Assembly (NCBI GenBank): GCA_014529385.2
Contig: CM043959.1
Location: 87,428,529 to 87,492,528 of the forward strand
DNA length: 64,000 bases
Source: Adiantum capillus-veneris
Taxonomy: Eukaryota; Streptophyta; Polypodiopsida; Polypodiales; Pteridaceae
Reading direction: 5' to 3'
The notes beneath the pieces were generated by a model. That model worked only from the letters and a program-made list of their open reading frames with translations. It had not been told where the DNA came from and did not search any database. The position numbers and the translations under genes are program-made. Shown here piece by piece: positions 1 to 11,449 of this stretch (within the stretch, counting starts at the first letter, position 1; each line of letters opens with the position of its first letter).

Positions 1-309
1 ATCTATGTTTAACACAAGTGGTTCAAGAAAAGAAAAATCCAATGTAAAAAGAATAAAGTCAAACTCGACTATAAAAGGTGTCAAAAAGTCCCATTCCTTA
101 GATAAATATAGTCTATAGAAGTCTATGCCAATAAAACAAGTAATAAGAGCAATGATAAAAAAGGACACAATATAGGGTTGATTTACATTAAAAAACACAA
201 AGAAAGGAAAATATGACATTAATTATTGTGTTGGTAGCCACTGTTCAATACTTTTTCAAAGTTCGACAAGCTAGAAATCTAGGAAAAGTTGACACTAATT
301 ATTGTAATT
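1..309. other. AT-rich flank, nothing assigned
   Basis: This stretch is AT-rich. It follows, on the minus strand, the Rep-like relic at 310-860, so a decayed remainder of that gene could lie here. I could not follow any open frame or recognise a repeat. Confidence 0.4.
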
Positions 310-860
310 GGTTACACAACGAGGCCCTAGTATCTCATCTTTTAAGACCTCATCCCATGTGTTTTTTAAATAAAACTTCTTGATTACTTTGGCATTAGTC
401 TCTTGGATTTTCCCCTTTTTCCCTATAATATTTCTACTTTCTTGTTTTGGATCTGGGGCTATAAAATCTAAATAAATTTTTGTTTGTAGCCAGCACTTTC
501 TCTTACTTTTTCAATAGATTCTTCTCCCCATACTACGCGAGTTTTATCTTCCTTTAAGACATACTGACAAATAGTTTCCCAGACCTTATGAGTACTCACA
601 TGACATTGCTGCCCTTTGAATTCTGAGAAGGCTTCACGTATAACACTTCATATTGTGTTTTAAATATCACTTTCATTCCACACACCCACTTGTTTATGAT
701 GCGCACCTTTTTCGTGAGTCTTTGTACATATAATAATACATTTACAAGTAAATCGCTCAGTGAGCTAGGAAATTATATTATCGAGTATTACCAAAGAATG
801 ATTTCCCCATTCAGCATGGTCCAGTCCCCTCTTCTCTTAGATTGGTATCATAGCTAATGG
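310..860 (-). pseudogene. Decayed reading frame resembling an HUH Rep replication initiator
   Basis: Read from 860 down to 310, the minus strand gives a nearly continuous protein of about 180 residues, broken by several stops and one frameshift near 470. Three blocks are visible. The first, near 800, is hydrophobic and ends VILDN. The second, near 700-740, reads KCIII, then THEKGAHHKQVGV, and looks like a worn HxH metal-binding motif of HUH endonucleases. The third, near 550-570, reads QYVLKED and is compatible with the Y-x-x-K catalytic motif 3 of single-Tyr Rep proteins; VVWGEE follows about 6 residues later. The order and spacing fit the nickase domain of a circular-ssDNA-type Rep. No helicase domain was recognised. 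It does not match any retroelement domain in the window. The Rep assignment is inference from motif layout; the existence of a coding relic is better supported. Confidence 0.4.
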
Positions 861-896
861 GAGCTATGGAGGAGGGGGAAAGCAGGCGTGGAGGAT

Positions 897-900
<4 letters not shown>

Positions 901-951
<51 letters not shown>
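901..951. repeat. (TC)n microsatellite
   Basis: Perfect TC dinucleotide run of 51 bases between the Rep-like relic and the unassigned flank. It is read directly from the sequence. Confidence 0.97.
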
Positions 952-952
<1 letters not shown>

Positions 953-2119
953 GCCATGGAGAGCTAGGAGAAGTGGACAAGCCTCTTCCAGGTACAAAAG
1001 AGACGGTCATGGTGCATGGATGGTGCAAGGACTCCAAGCTCAAGGTGGGTTTATGACAAGCTGGCAACGGACATGGCCGTAGGAACAAGCCCTCTCATGG
1101 AAGTTTTTGGGAGATCAAAGGACAGTAGGAAACGTCGTTTATTTGAAGGAGGAGAAGTCGTTCTACATGAAATTGGGCAAGATAGGGCTCATTGAGAGCG
1201 TAGGAAGTAAACAAGCTCTTCTTGTTCATTGATGAGACGGGGCAAAGGTGGCCCGTGGGTAGCGCCTTTGTCCTTCTTCATTCTCACTTCATCGCAGTGC
1301 CATGATAGAGCAGGTTTATTATTTTTCTCTATTTTTGGAGCTTTGGGGAGCTCAATTTTGGGCACCCCTCCCCGTGCAATGAGTATTTTCCCACGCGCTC
1401 CAACACCGAATTTTTAAGGCCGTAGGCACTCGCATGTGAGGCATGCAAGCAGCATAGCACATAAAAATGAAAAGTCATGATTTTCTCTATAATATGCCGA
1501 GTTTTCAAAGATTCAAAAGTCTTCATGTACTTTGCAAGAAATTCAAGCGATGATATCTACCAAAGCAATCGGCTCACCACGATTCCCCACGATTGCGCAA
1601 GCAAGGCTTGTTTGTCTTCATGGAGGCGAGAAATTTGCTAATTGTACTTAAGGTAAAATCTAATTAAGGCTTAGGCAAGTGAAAAACTTAGGCAAGGCCG
1701 CTTTGGCAAGACTCAAAATCAACAAAGAGATCGACCATGGTTTTCGGTTTGGCAGGGATGACCAATTGTACTACAAAGATACTTGGCAAGGATGATCATT
1801 AATTACAATTACAAGAAGTCAACAACCATCTTCTTCTAGTTCATAGTTTTTGGGCATGGATCCTAGGCTAGTTAATTGAACCTGATGCAGTCAGAAATGG
1901 TCATTCTCAACCCATTATCGGCAAGACATATCCAACTAGATTTCAAGAGTAAGTGCTAGTAGTATTGGACAACCTAGGTACACTTTTTCTGCGCAATCAC
2001 TATAGTTATTTTTATGCTTCTAATACGATTTCCTCCTTGACAAGCTTCGACAATTGACAATTAATTTTCTTTTAACTATGTTTAATATGACAATGCCACA
2101 AGATGTACCACGATACATC
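952..2119. other. Unassigned flank left of the chromovirus
   Basis: No gene or repeat was recognised. Short open frames occur on both strands, none with a known motif. The bases just before 2125 are the left target-site flank of the chromovirus. Confidence 0.4.
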
Positions 2120-2124
2120 AATTT

Positions 2125-2792
2125 TGTCATAAAATCTAATATCTAACCAACCCAAATGATTTTCTCATATTAAACTGAGCATTTAATGTGGGAGAATAAA
2201 CGGGAACAAGGGTTAGAATATAGACATGTGCTTATGGATCTGTCTCAATACGGGGCCAAGGTTAAAGAGGTCCAAATGAGAGATAGTCTGTTAAAGAGCA
2301 ATGCTACCTAATGGAGCTTAAAGACCTTAGGGTTATCTTCATTAAAGACCTCCAAAAGTTAGTGTTAATTGATTTTAGGCAACAAGCTAGGGCTCACCTT
2401 GAGGTGGGAATCCTACCCAAGCATGAGGTGCTTGTTGGCTTGCTAAGTGTTAGTGGGAACCTTGCCCAAAAGCTTGAGGTGCTTCTCACAGGCTTAAATG
2501 ACTAAGGTTCTTGAAGTGTCCAATTCAAAGATAAACTCTCAAGAGGCATCAACGTTTCCATGCTTGATTGACTAAGTGCTTGAAGTATTCAATTCAAACC
2601 AAATGACTTAATAAAGCATAAAAGACACATGTTCAAACGATCCTCCGTATGTGGCCCTCATGATATGCTTAAATGCTATTGGATAGGTTTTACAGGGGTC
2701 CAATGAGAATTTAGATACATAAAAATAAATAATTAAGTTCTTTCTCTCAAAGAGGAAAAAGAGGACACATGTTCGAATGAAATAATTAAATA

Positions 2793-2839
<47 letters not shown>

Positions 2840-3512
2840 GGACCAAGCATGAGAGGGGGGTGTATACTCTCCCCCCTCCCCCCCCCACACACACACACGT
2901 TCTCTCTTGTGTGGAGTGCAAAGTGCAAGAGCTCCATCTCCTTTTCTCCAAGCTTGGTGAGAAGTTGAGATCCTACACCAACACTCTTGGCTATGGAATG
3001 CAAATCCAACCAAGAGTCATGCTTCAATGCTTAAGCTTGCCATCTTCTTCATCTTCATTACTATGCTATTTTGCTATGCTAAGCAAGAAGAGTGACGATA
3101 AGTGAGGAACTATTTCTTTCTCCTATGGATGATTCTTCTTCCTCTTCCCTACCCTTATTCCCCGCTAGCTCTCTCCACCTTCGAAGGTGTTTGAGGCCTT
3201 GGGACTGAGGCTTGGGATAGTTAATAATTTTTGCAAAGTTTATGTTATGCTCGTGATGCATGAAGCTTTCCATATTCATAGCATCACCAAGGTCACAAGG
3301 AATACAAAGATTATATTGTAACAAGTCTCTCTAATACTCTCTCTCTCTCTCTTATAAAAGTATTGTTCATGCCAAGTTAATTAAGTACTATGTTCATGTT
3401 GCTACCATCAATTAAGTTCACCCTCTATGTTCTCAAGGTAATCTCACAAAAATGCTCACTCTAATTCTCTTAATTTCACTATTCGCAAAGTTCATAGGCC
3501 ATTTACATTACA
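2125..3512 (+). repeat. 5' LTR of the chromovirus
   Basis: It begins TGTCATAAAATC and ends ATTACA immediately before the primer binding site. The start matches 8721 onward and the end matches 10150-10175. It contains a (GA)n tract at 2794-2837 and a pyrimidine-rich stretch near 3335-3352. Length is 1388 bp against 1455 bp for the 3' copy; the main difference is about 80 bp present only in the 3' LTR. Confidence 0.93.
2794..2837. repeat. (GA)n microsatellite inside the 5' LTR
   Basis: Perfect GA run at the same LTR position as the longer run at 9391-9441 in the 3' LTR. The tract is therefore part of the LTR, and its length has changed since insertion. Confidence 0.95.
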
Positions 3513-3513
3513 T

Positions 3514-3525
3514 TGGTATCAGAGC
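3514..3525 (+). other. Primer binding site (tRNA-iMet)
   Basis: TGGTATCAGAGC lies one base after the 5' LTR. It is the usual plant retrotransposon site complementary to the 3' end of initiator tRNA-Met. Confidence 0.93.
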
Positions 3526-3777
3526 ATTTGGTTTCTCTTTTCTTGCTTAAGAAGAGAGGTCCTTAAGTAGCCTATTAATGGTTGATTTTGTTAATTATAT
3601 TAGGGTAAGTGGGACTGGGATCTATTATCGGTTTTGTTGAACCCACTATGTGGGATATGGTGCACACCTTGGGAGCTTTGGTCTTAATGATGGGGTCTTT
3701 TTAGACTTGCCTACGGCTTTATCATTATTCAGCCACCATAAGAATTCTGGAAGGAGCTATCCCTCAGCAATTTTGCT

Positions 3778-5145
3778 ATGTTAGATGATGCCCCCATGTT
3801 TATCAATTATCTTGTTACTAGGTTGCATCAAGCTATAGGCAACCCTAGTTTGCAACCCGAAGTTACTCAACAACTTCGTGCTTATGGGATTTCCCTTCCT
3901 CTCCAAGAGGAGAGAGAGCTTAGGAGGCCTCTTGAAGAGAGCCCCAAAAGAAGACTCTCTCCCATACGAGAGGAGGAATCCAAAGAACAAGAAAGTAAAA
4001 AAACCCTAATTTCCTCTCAAGATGTGGCTCCACGAAGATGGCAGTCTAGACGATTGCCAACTCCTCCCATGAGGAAACGGTCAACACACAGTCCTTCTCG
4101 TAGTCACTCCGAAAGGGAAGAGAGGAAACAAAGGAAGAAAATGTCAAGAAAGAGGTCACCCTCTTCTCCTTCTTCTTCACCTTCCTCCTCTCCCAATGAA
4201 AGCTATGGCTATTCTCCTAGAAAATACAAGAGGGGAGGACATCGCAAATCATACCCTACATGGCAAAGATCATAAAAGCTCAAGAAGTTCAAAGAGGGAG
4301 GAAAGAGTATCTCTTTTCTCACCTATGATGGCACCTTTGGTGCCACCGACAAAGCATTAGCCTTCATCCAACAATTTGATGCGGCCTTTGGAGACGAGGG
4401 CTTCACGGAGTCCTCCAAGCTACGCCATGTAGCTATGCACTTCCAAAAATTGACTCGTCAATGGTGGGCTAGCCTTCATGGCAACAGTGAAGCCCCAAAG
4501 ACATGGAAAACTCTACGAGTTTCCATCATGAAGCAATTCCTTGCAAGTGATGCAAAGGACAAAGTACTTACTAAATGGTGCAGTTTGAAGCTTCTCTCAC
4601 ATGAGTCTATTCACAAATATGTGGACAAGTTTTGGGATTTACATCTCAAGGCTACTGTCTTCCAAAAGATAGACTTTGCCAAGCAAAAGCAACAATTTTG
4701 TGCGGTATTACCTGAAGAAATGGCTAAGTATTTCAACTCCCAACGGCCTGGTTCTATCATCGAAGTAATCCACCACACCATGGTTGCTTCCCGCATCAAT
4801 TTCCAACAAGGTGCTAGACGGAATGTCAAACCCATGGAAAACAAAGACAAAAATGATGCAAAGGGGAAAACCAATGCCCAAAATTCTTCCCAAGGCACTT
4901 CCTACAACAACAATAGTTCCAAGGAGAAGGGACTTTACAAAGGTAAAAACAAACTCTCTCATGAAGAGCTTGAAGCTTTTCGCAAGGACCATAAGTGTTT
5001 TAAGTGTGGGGAGCAAGGACAGGTCTATCGTTCTTGCCCCAATAAAAATTCTCGCAATGAGACTCCTAGGGCTTCCATCATCGAAGCTCCAAAAGAGGAT
5101 GCTCATTGCAAAGGATCATCTCTCTCCTATGCTTGGGAAGCATGA
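3778..5145 (+). pseudogene. Chromovirus gag with one in-frame stop
   Basis: A gag frame runs from the ATG at 3778 to 5145 and is interrupted by a single TAA at 4273-4275; both halves are in the same frame. The N-terminal part has an Arg/Ser-rich basic stretch. The middle (about 4290-4800) is the capsid-like retrotransposon gag region. Near 4996-5040 is a zinc knuckle of CX2CX4HX4C spacing in which the His is replaced by Gln (CFKCGEQGQVYRSC), so metal binding should be impaired. The frame then shifts into the protease frame at about 5100-5143. Confidence 0.88.
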
Positions 5146-5473
5146 TGCCTTCATCTTGTTTGACCCTGGCTCTACTCACAACTTCATATCAATGGAGTTG
5201 GCCACCAAGTTGGGAATTCAAGCTTTTGAGATGGGAGATATTGTAACGGCTGATACAACTTTCAAGGGACAACAAGATTTTGTTACTCCCTTGATTGAGA
5301 AGTTGAGGCTTCATGTCCAAATCTATGTCAACAAAGAAGACTTTTTCATATCTCCTCTCCAACACGAGGATGCTATCCTAGGGGCGCCGTGGTTCGATCA
5401 CACGGCTGCCAACATGAAGTTCCTTGAAAGGAGAATCTACTTCACCTCTACAGGGGAAAGAACATGTATATAG
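5138..5473 (+). pseudogene. Chromovirus aspartic protease
   Basis: This segment lies in a different frame from gag. It holds the retropepsin-like active-site motif LFDPGSTHNFI near 5155-5190, where D-x-G is the catalytic centre, followed by typical protease strands and a second conserved block ending GAPWFDH near 5380-5402. It ends at a TAG at 5471-5473. Whether the frame change from gag is original or a lesion cannot be told from one copy. Confidence 0.82.
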
Positions 5474-5541
5474 ATGCTAATGATTCTAGTCGTACTATAC
5501 CACTTGTAAATTCACCAGCTTTTGATAAGTGAATAAAAAGC

Positions 5542-7023
5542 TTGATTTCTGCGTACATGAATTTTGTCAAAGAATCTATTAATGACGCTAATGGTTTATC
5601 AAATGCAAATGGTAGGAATCAAGAAGAGTTAGACTTGTCTACTTTTCTAAATGGATTCCATGATGTTTTCATCGATGATATCCCTATGGACTTACCTCCA
5701 AAACGAGGGGATGATGACCATCGAATTGAGCTCCTACCAGGAAGCTCGCCGCCTAACAAGCCTCCTTATTGAGTTTCCAAAGCTCAACAAGAGGAGATCA
5801 TGAGGCAAGTACAAGAATTGGTAGACAAAGGGATGGTGAGGCCTAGCTCCTCTCCCTTTTGTTCTCTAGTCCTTTTAGTGCAAAAGAAAGATGGTACATA
5901 CCGTACGTGTGTGGACTATTGAGTACTAAACCATATCACTATCAAAAACACATTTTCTGTGCCTCGGGTAGAAGATCTATTTGATAAGCTACAAGGCTCT
6001 ACCTAATTCAGTAGGATTGACCTAAAAAGTGGCTATCATCAAATAAGGAGTGGATGAAGATATCCTAAAGACCCCGTTTCGTACAACGTTTGGTCTTTAT
6101 GAATATCTAGTCATGCCTTTTGGCTTGACCAATGCACCAGCCACATTCAATTGTTTGATGAAGAAAATATTTAGACCCTACTACAAGTTCACTGGAATGT
6201 TCGTTGATGATATCATCATCTACTTCAAGTCCTTGGAGAAACACAAGAAACATCTCAAGTGATTTTTCAAGCATTGAGGGAGAACAAGCTTTTTCTCAAC
6301 CAAAAGAAAAGCGATTTTTTCCTTCAAGAGATTCTATACTTAGGTCATATTATCTCTCAAGATGGTATCCGTATGGATCCATCAAAGTTAGAGGTAATAA
6401 AAGCATGGCCTAATCCAAGGAATCTACATGAGTTAAGAAGCTTTATTGGTATGTGTGCATACTATAGATGCTTCATAGCAAAATTTTCTCAAATAGCAGG
6501 ACCAATACATGACTTAACAAAGAAGAACATTAAGTATTCATGGACTGCGAAGGAGCAAAAAGATTTTGACAAGCTCAAAGAGAAGCTTACCTCTCAACCA
6601 GTCCTCATGATCCCGGATCTCTCAAAGCCATTTGAGGTTCAATGTGATGCTTGTGGTGATTGCCTTGGAGCAGTCTTGCTTCAAGAAGGGCATGCCATAG
6701 CATATGAGAACCAAAAGCTCAATACGGATGAATAGGTCTTGGCCATTTATGAGAAAGATCTTTCAGTTGTTCTACATGCCCTAGACACATGGAAACACTA
6801 TTTATTGGGGACTCCATTCATGTTATGAACAGACCACCAAAGTCTCAAGTACTTCATGACGCAAACCAAGCTTTCTGACAAACAAATGAGGTTGGCAAAT
6901 TTTCTTTTACAATTTCATTTTTATATTGCTCACATTGTTGGTAAGCACAATCAAGTGGCCAATGCACTTTCACGACGACCAAAAGTTAATGCGGTGTCTA
7001 TAGAAATTCACAATGATCTATGA
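5542..7023 (+). pseudogene. Chromovirus reverse transcriptase and RNase H
   Basis: RT blocks appear in order: PSSSPFCS, a VQKKDGTYR block, a DLKSGYHQI block, and the catalytic FVDDIIIY (about 6200-6222) in the YxDD position. The thumb/connection includes LGHIISQDGI, and RNase H includes QCDACGDCLGAVL near 6640-6680. The coding is broken by TGA at 5920, TAA at 6004, a frameshift near 6047, a TGA near 6260, TAG at 6733 and TGA near 6826. Text from 6735 to 7023 still reads as RNase H and the linker to integrase (HIVGKHNQVANALSRRP). Confidence 0.9.
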
Positions 7024-8351
7024 GTATGCTACTGACCCTGACTTTAAATATGTAATGTCAGTCCTTGCTTTGGGGAAGAAAGAGGAACCATTCACCTTGC
7101 AGGATGGTTATCTTCTCCATGGCAATCCACTCCCTTCGTGAGAAAGTCATGTATGAATCCCATTCTCCTCCCTATGAGGGGCATAGAGGCATCAACCTAC
7201 TCTCAAGGAGTAAAGACGTACTTCTATTGGCCTACCATGAAAGTGGACATACAAGAATATGTTTCAAAATGTGTGGTGTTCAAAAAGACTAAGTATGATA
7301 GAGGGAAGAAACCTGGATTACTCCAGCCCATTGCCCATCCCTAATTCACCATGGGAGAGTATATCCGTGGATTACCCAAGTCTATCCATGGGACTACGGG
7401 AATATGGACAATAGTCAATAGGTTTAGCAAGCAAGCACACTTTAGTCTTGTCAAAGAAACTATTAAGGCACACCAAATGGCAACCATCTTCATATCTCAG
7501 ATTTTCAAACACCATGGATTACCAACATCCATCATGTCAGATAGAGATCCGAGAATGACTAGTAATTTTTGGAAAGGTCTCTTTGAAAATCTAGGTACAA
7601 GATTGAATTTCTCTTCCGCCTACCACCCACAAACGGATGGCCAAAGTGAGATAGCCAATCTTACGCTACTCGATCTACTAAAGACTTATGTTACAGAAGT
7701 AGATCAATGATCGCAATGGGAAAAGTACTTGTCCATACTACTACAGGAAAGCACCTTTTAAGATCATAGAGGGAATACCTAAAAGTCCGTTGCTACTTAA
7801 AAGATCTTCGCTGCTATAGCCGTGACCTACAAGAATCTTTTCAAAAGGTTAAGGAGGCTATATCCATCTCTCAACAAAGGAAAAAATCTAGTGCTGACAA
7901 GCACATAAGGGCCTTAACATTCAAAGAAAATGATTGGATCTTACTTAAGTTTCCCAAGGCTCGATTGAGGCAAACGATGGGCAAAAATCCTATGGGCCAT
8001 CAAAAGTATTATGCTAAATTAGCAAAAAGATACTATGGTCCTTTTCAAATTTTGAAGCCAATCAATGACATGGCTTATCAACTCAAGTTTCCCAACCATT
8101 GGCTCATACACAATGCTTTTCATGTGAGCTTACTTAAGCACTACAAAGGAGAGCCACGAATAGAACCAATTATTGAAGACCCTCCAAAAATCAAAGACCA
8201 AGAAGAGGTGCTACAACTCAAAGTTATCCTTTGGCATGGAGACAAGGTACTATGGCATGGTAAGATTATTCGACGGTATCTTATTAAGTTCAAAAATTAT
8301 CCATTGAAGATGCTAGATGGATGCAAGGAGTACAGCTTAAGGATAGTATGA
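7024..8351 (+). pseudogene. Chromovirus integrase and C-terminal chromodomain
   Basis: The zinc-binding N-terminus is split between two frames around 7130-7330. The catalytic core is readable at 7351-7710, with HHGLPTSIMSDRDPRM carrying one acidic residue and SAYHPQTDGQSE carrying the final Glu. The C-terminal part (7965-8351) has KRYYGPFQIL and NAFHVSLLKHY, which typify chromovirus integrases. It ends in a chromodomain-like stretch whose second half is shifted by one base near 8306. A stop follows at 8349-8351. Confidence 0.87.
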
Positions 8352-8720
8352 ACCTTGTCAATGCTTACAATATTGCACTAGAGTAAGCAAATGTAAATGC
8401 TTTCTAAATGAACAATGTTGTTGTCTTATAAGACATCCTCTTTTGTGCACACATTTAAATAGTATGCATGCTTAGAATCATGTTTGTGATGACGAAGTCA
8501 CTCAAACACCAAGTAGAATTTGTCACTCTACTTTGGGAGTATGATATGGACTAAAGAACAGACATGCTTGAAAGCACCAAATGGACTAGTCATATATTTT
8601 GGAATGATGTCATAGGGTGAAAAGGGATCCTCTACCCGATAAGAAACGTAGACTAATGATTAAGAATTTATCTCTTCTACCTCATAGTCGAGGACGACTA
8701 TGATTTCAAGAGAGAGGTAA
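8352..8720 (+). other. 3' untranslated part and polypurine tract of the chromovirus
   Basis: Non-coding spacer between the pol stop and the 3' LTR. The purine run at 8707-8720 (AAGAGAGAGGTAA) directly abuts the LTR start and is the expected plus-strand primer. Confidence 0.8.
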
Positions 8721-9388
8721 TGTCATAAAATCTAATATCTAACCAACCCAAATGATTTTCTCATATTAAACTGATCATTTAATATGGGAGAATAAACGAG
8801 AAGAAGGGTTAGAATATAGACATGTGCTTATGGATCTGTCTCAACACGAGGCCAAGGTTAAAGGGGTCCAAATGAGAAATAGTCTGTTAAAGAGCAATGC
8901 TACCTAATGGAGCTTAAATACCTTAGGGTTATTTTCATTAAAGACCTCCAAAAGTTAGTGTTAATTGATCTTAGGCAAGCTACGGCTAACCTTGAGGTGG
9001 GAATCCTACCCAAGCATGAGGTGCTTATCGGCTTGCTAAGTGTTAGTGGGAACCTTGCCCAAAAGCTTTAGGTGTTTTTCATATGCTTAAATGACTAAGG
9101 TTCTTGAAGTGTCCAATTCAAAGATAAAATCTCAAGAGGCATCAACGTTTCCATGCTCGATTGACTAAGTGCTTGAAGTATTCAATTCAAACCAAATGAC
9201 TTAATAAGCATAAAAGACACATGTTCAAATGATCCTCCACATGTGAACCTCATGATGTGCTTGAATACTATTGGATAGGTTTTAAAGGGGTTCAATGAGA
9301 ATTTAGATACATAAAAATAAATAGTTAAGTCCTTTCTCTCAAAGAGAAAAAAGAAGATACATGTCCAAATGAAATAATTAAATAATAC

Positions 9389-9445
<57 letters not shown>

Positions 9446-10175
9446 GGACCAAGCATGAGAGGGGGGTATACTCTCCCACACACACACACTCTCTTTCATT
9501 GTGTGGAGTGCAAAGTGCAAGAGCTCCATCTCCTTCTCCAAGCTTGTTGAAAAGTTGAGAGACTACACCAATACTCTTGGCTATGGAATGCAAATCCAAC
9601 CAAGAGCCATGCTTCAATGCTTAAGCTTGCCATCTTCTTCATCTTCATTACTATGCTATTATGCTATGCTAAGCAAGAAGAGTGATGATAAGTGAGGAAC
9701 TGTTTCTTTCTCCTATGGATGATTCTTCTTCCTCTTCCCTACCCTCATTCCCCGCTAGCTCTCTCCATCTTCGAAGGTTTTGAGGCCTTGGGCAGTGAGG
9801 CTTGGGATAGTTAATGCTTTTTGCAAAGTTTATGTTATGCTCATGATGCATGAAGCTTTCCATCTTCAAAGCATCACCAAGGTCACAAGGAACACGAAGA
9901 TTAACAAGTCTCTCTTGATGGGAGAATCTATAATACAAACGCCATTTAGAGGGGGGACTGGCTCCAAGTAAATCCAGTCCTCAACTATTGTCATGTTCTC
10001 TAATACTCTCTCTCTTACAAAAGTATCGTTCATGCCAAGTTAATTAAGTACTATGTTCATGTTGCTACCATCAATTAAGTTCACCCTCTATGTTCTCAAA
10101 GTAATCTCACAAAAATGCTCACTCTAGTTCTCTTAATTCAACTATTCTCAAAGTTCATAGGCCATTTTCATTACA
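8721..10175 (+). repeat. 3' LTR of the chromovirus
   Basis: It begins TGTCATAAAATC as at 2125 and ends TTACA. It carries a (GA)n tract at 9391-9441 and an extra segment of about 80 bp at roughly 9916-9995, both different from the 5' LTR. Confidence 0.93.
9391..9441. repeat. (GA)n microsatellite inside the 3' LTR
   Basis: Perfect GA run, the counterpart of 2794-2837. Confidence 0.95.
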
Positions 10176-10180
10176 ATTTT

Positions 10181-11449
10181 CCCTAGGGGACAAGGGTCCG
10201 TACAAAACGTCAGCCAGTATCTCTTTGATATGTCCTCTTTGTACTATCAAGAGGAGGGTAGAAGCAAGGCTTCCATGAGCACGACTCCATATATATGTAT
10301 ATGCAATGGGTACATAATCACTCCAAAGCAATTACAGCTTGTCAGAGTGCAAGAGTACACGAAGTACATTGAAAGCACAATCATTCCACAAGATGCTACA
10401 ACTTTTGATGCCAAGGGTGGTGGTCATAGAAAATTCATAAGTGCCTTAAATTTTAGTTTCATTTTTGAACTGATTCCATCTTGCAGGATTCTGCAAATGC
10501 TAATTTGACAAGCAAATGTTGCTTCGGTCAAGCGAAGTTTGGCATTTAGAGAAAGTTTGATAGCTATGTTTCCTAAGCTATTTACTATCACAATATTGAG
10601 CAATCTCACAATTCTTAATAACATGTATGCTTTGGCAAGGTCAATTCTCTTTTGCTTTGACATTTGTGTGTCAACAAGAGCCTCTGTTAGCAATGAGCAC
10701 TCAGGATTAGTTCTATGAAGAAAGGCTTTACTTTAGGGCATACTACATAGAAGTTTCAAAAGTTTGGAATATGTTATCATCATACAAACTTGGGAGAACT
10801 CTATAACATGTTTGCTTGATTTTTCACTAGAGGTCGGTAGGAACCAAGCCACGAGGGCATGCAAGGTACATTTAACATCTCCAAATCTACGAGGGTACAT
10901 GGCTATGAGCCAGATTCATGAGAAGACAATTGGCATACGAGGGATAACAAGGTTAGCCAATTTCAAGTTCTACTTGTTTTTCTTTCTTTAACATTTCATT
11001 TGAAAAAGATATCTCTATTGTCCAAAGCAAAGTGCTTTGACAACCATAGAGTGAAGCAAGGCTTCCATTCCATGCCAAAGTATTATCCATTGACTTGGGA
11101 TCACAGATAATGGCACTTTGGTTTAGTAAATAGGCAATAAGAGGATATAAGCTCACAATTAATTGTGATGTATCCATGCTGGTACAACTGGTGCAAGGCA
11201 CATATGCCATGGGCTCAAACTGTTGATATCGTCATTAAGGCCAAGGGCTTATCACTATTTCTTTGATATGCATGCATGTCATGCCAATACATTGGGATTT
11301 ATTCTACTGAATCCTTATTTACACTTTCACATAGGCTCCTGCTCTGACAACTTATGAAATCTCCTTATCTTAAAACCTGTTTTGTCCATCTTATCTTTCA
11401 CTGCATCCAAAGATTCTTGTTTAGAGTAATGTGAATGTCTTTATCTATC
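10181..11449. other. Unassigned; probably 3' part of the minus-strand gypsy element
   Basis: No domain was recognised. On the minus strand it follows the extra ORF of the Tat/Athila-like element, so it could hold that element's 3' untranslated region or LTR, but I found no second LTR copy to prove it. Short frames on both strands lack motifs. Confidence 0.35.

Larger units (their letters stand above)
2125..10175 (+). mobile_element. Ty3/gypsy chromovirus LTR retrotransposon, complete but decayed
   Basis: The element has two long direct LTRs (2125-3512 and 8721-10175), a tRNA-Met primer site after the 5' LTR and a purine tract before the 3' LTR. Between them lie gag, protease, reverse transcriptase, RNase H, integrase and a C-terminal chromodomain, in the Ty3 order. 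Flanking bases are AATTT on the left and ATTTT on the right, an imperfect or one-base-shifted target duplication. The chromodomain, which in this clade is thought to guide integration to chromatin, places it among chromoviruses. Stops and frameshifts occur in gag, RT, RNase H, integrase and the chromodomain, so it is not autonomous. The LTRs remain very similar by eye but differ by indels. Confidence 0.93.

Noticed and set aside
2608-3027. Minus-strand frames rich in Ser-Leu repeats (also at 9182-9617 and 30464-30712)
   Set aside because: They are translations of (GA)n microsatellites and LTR sequence, not genes.
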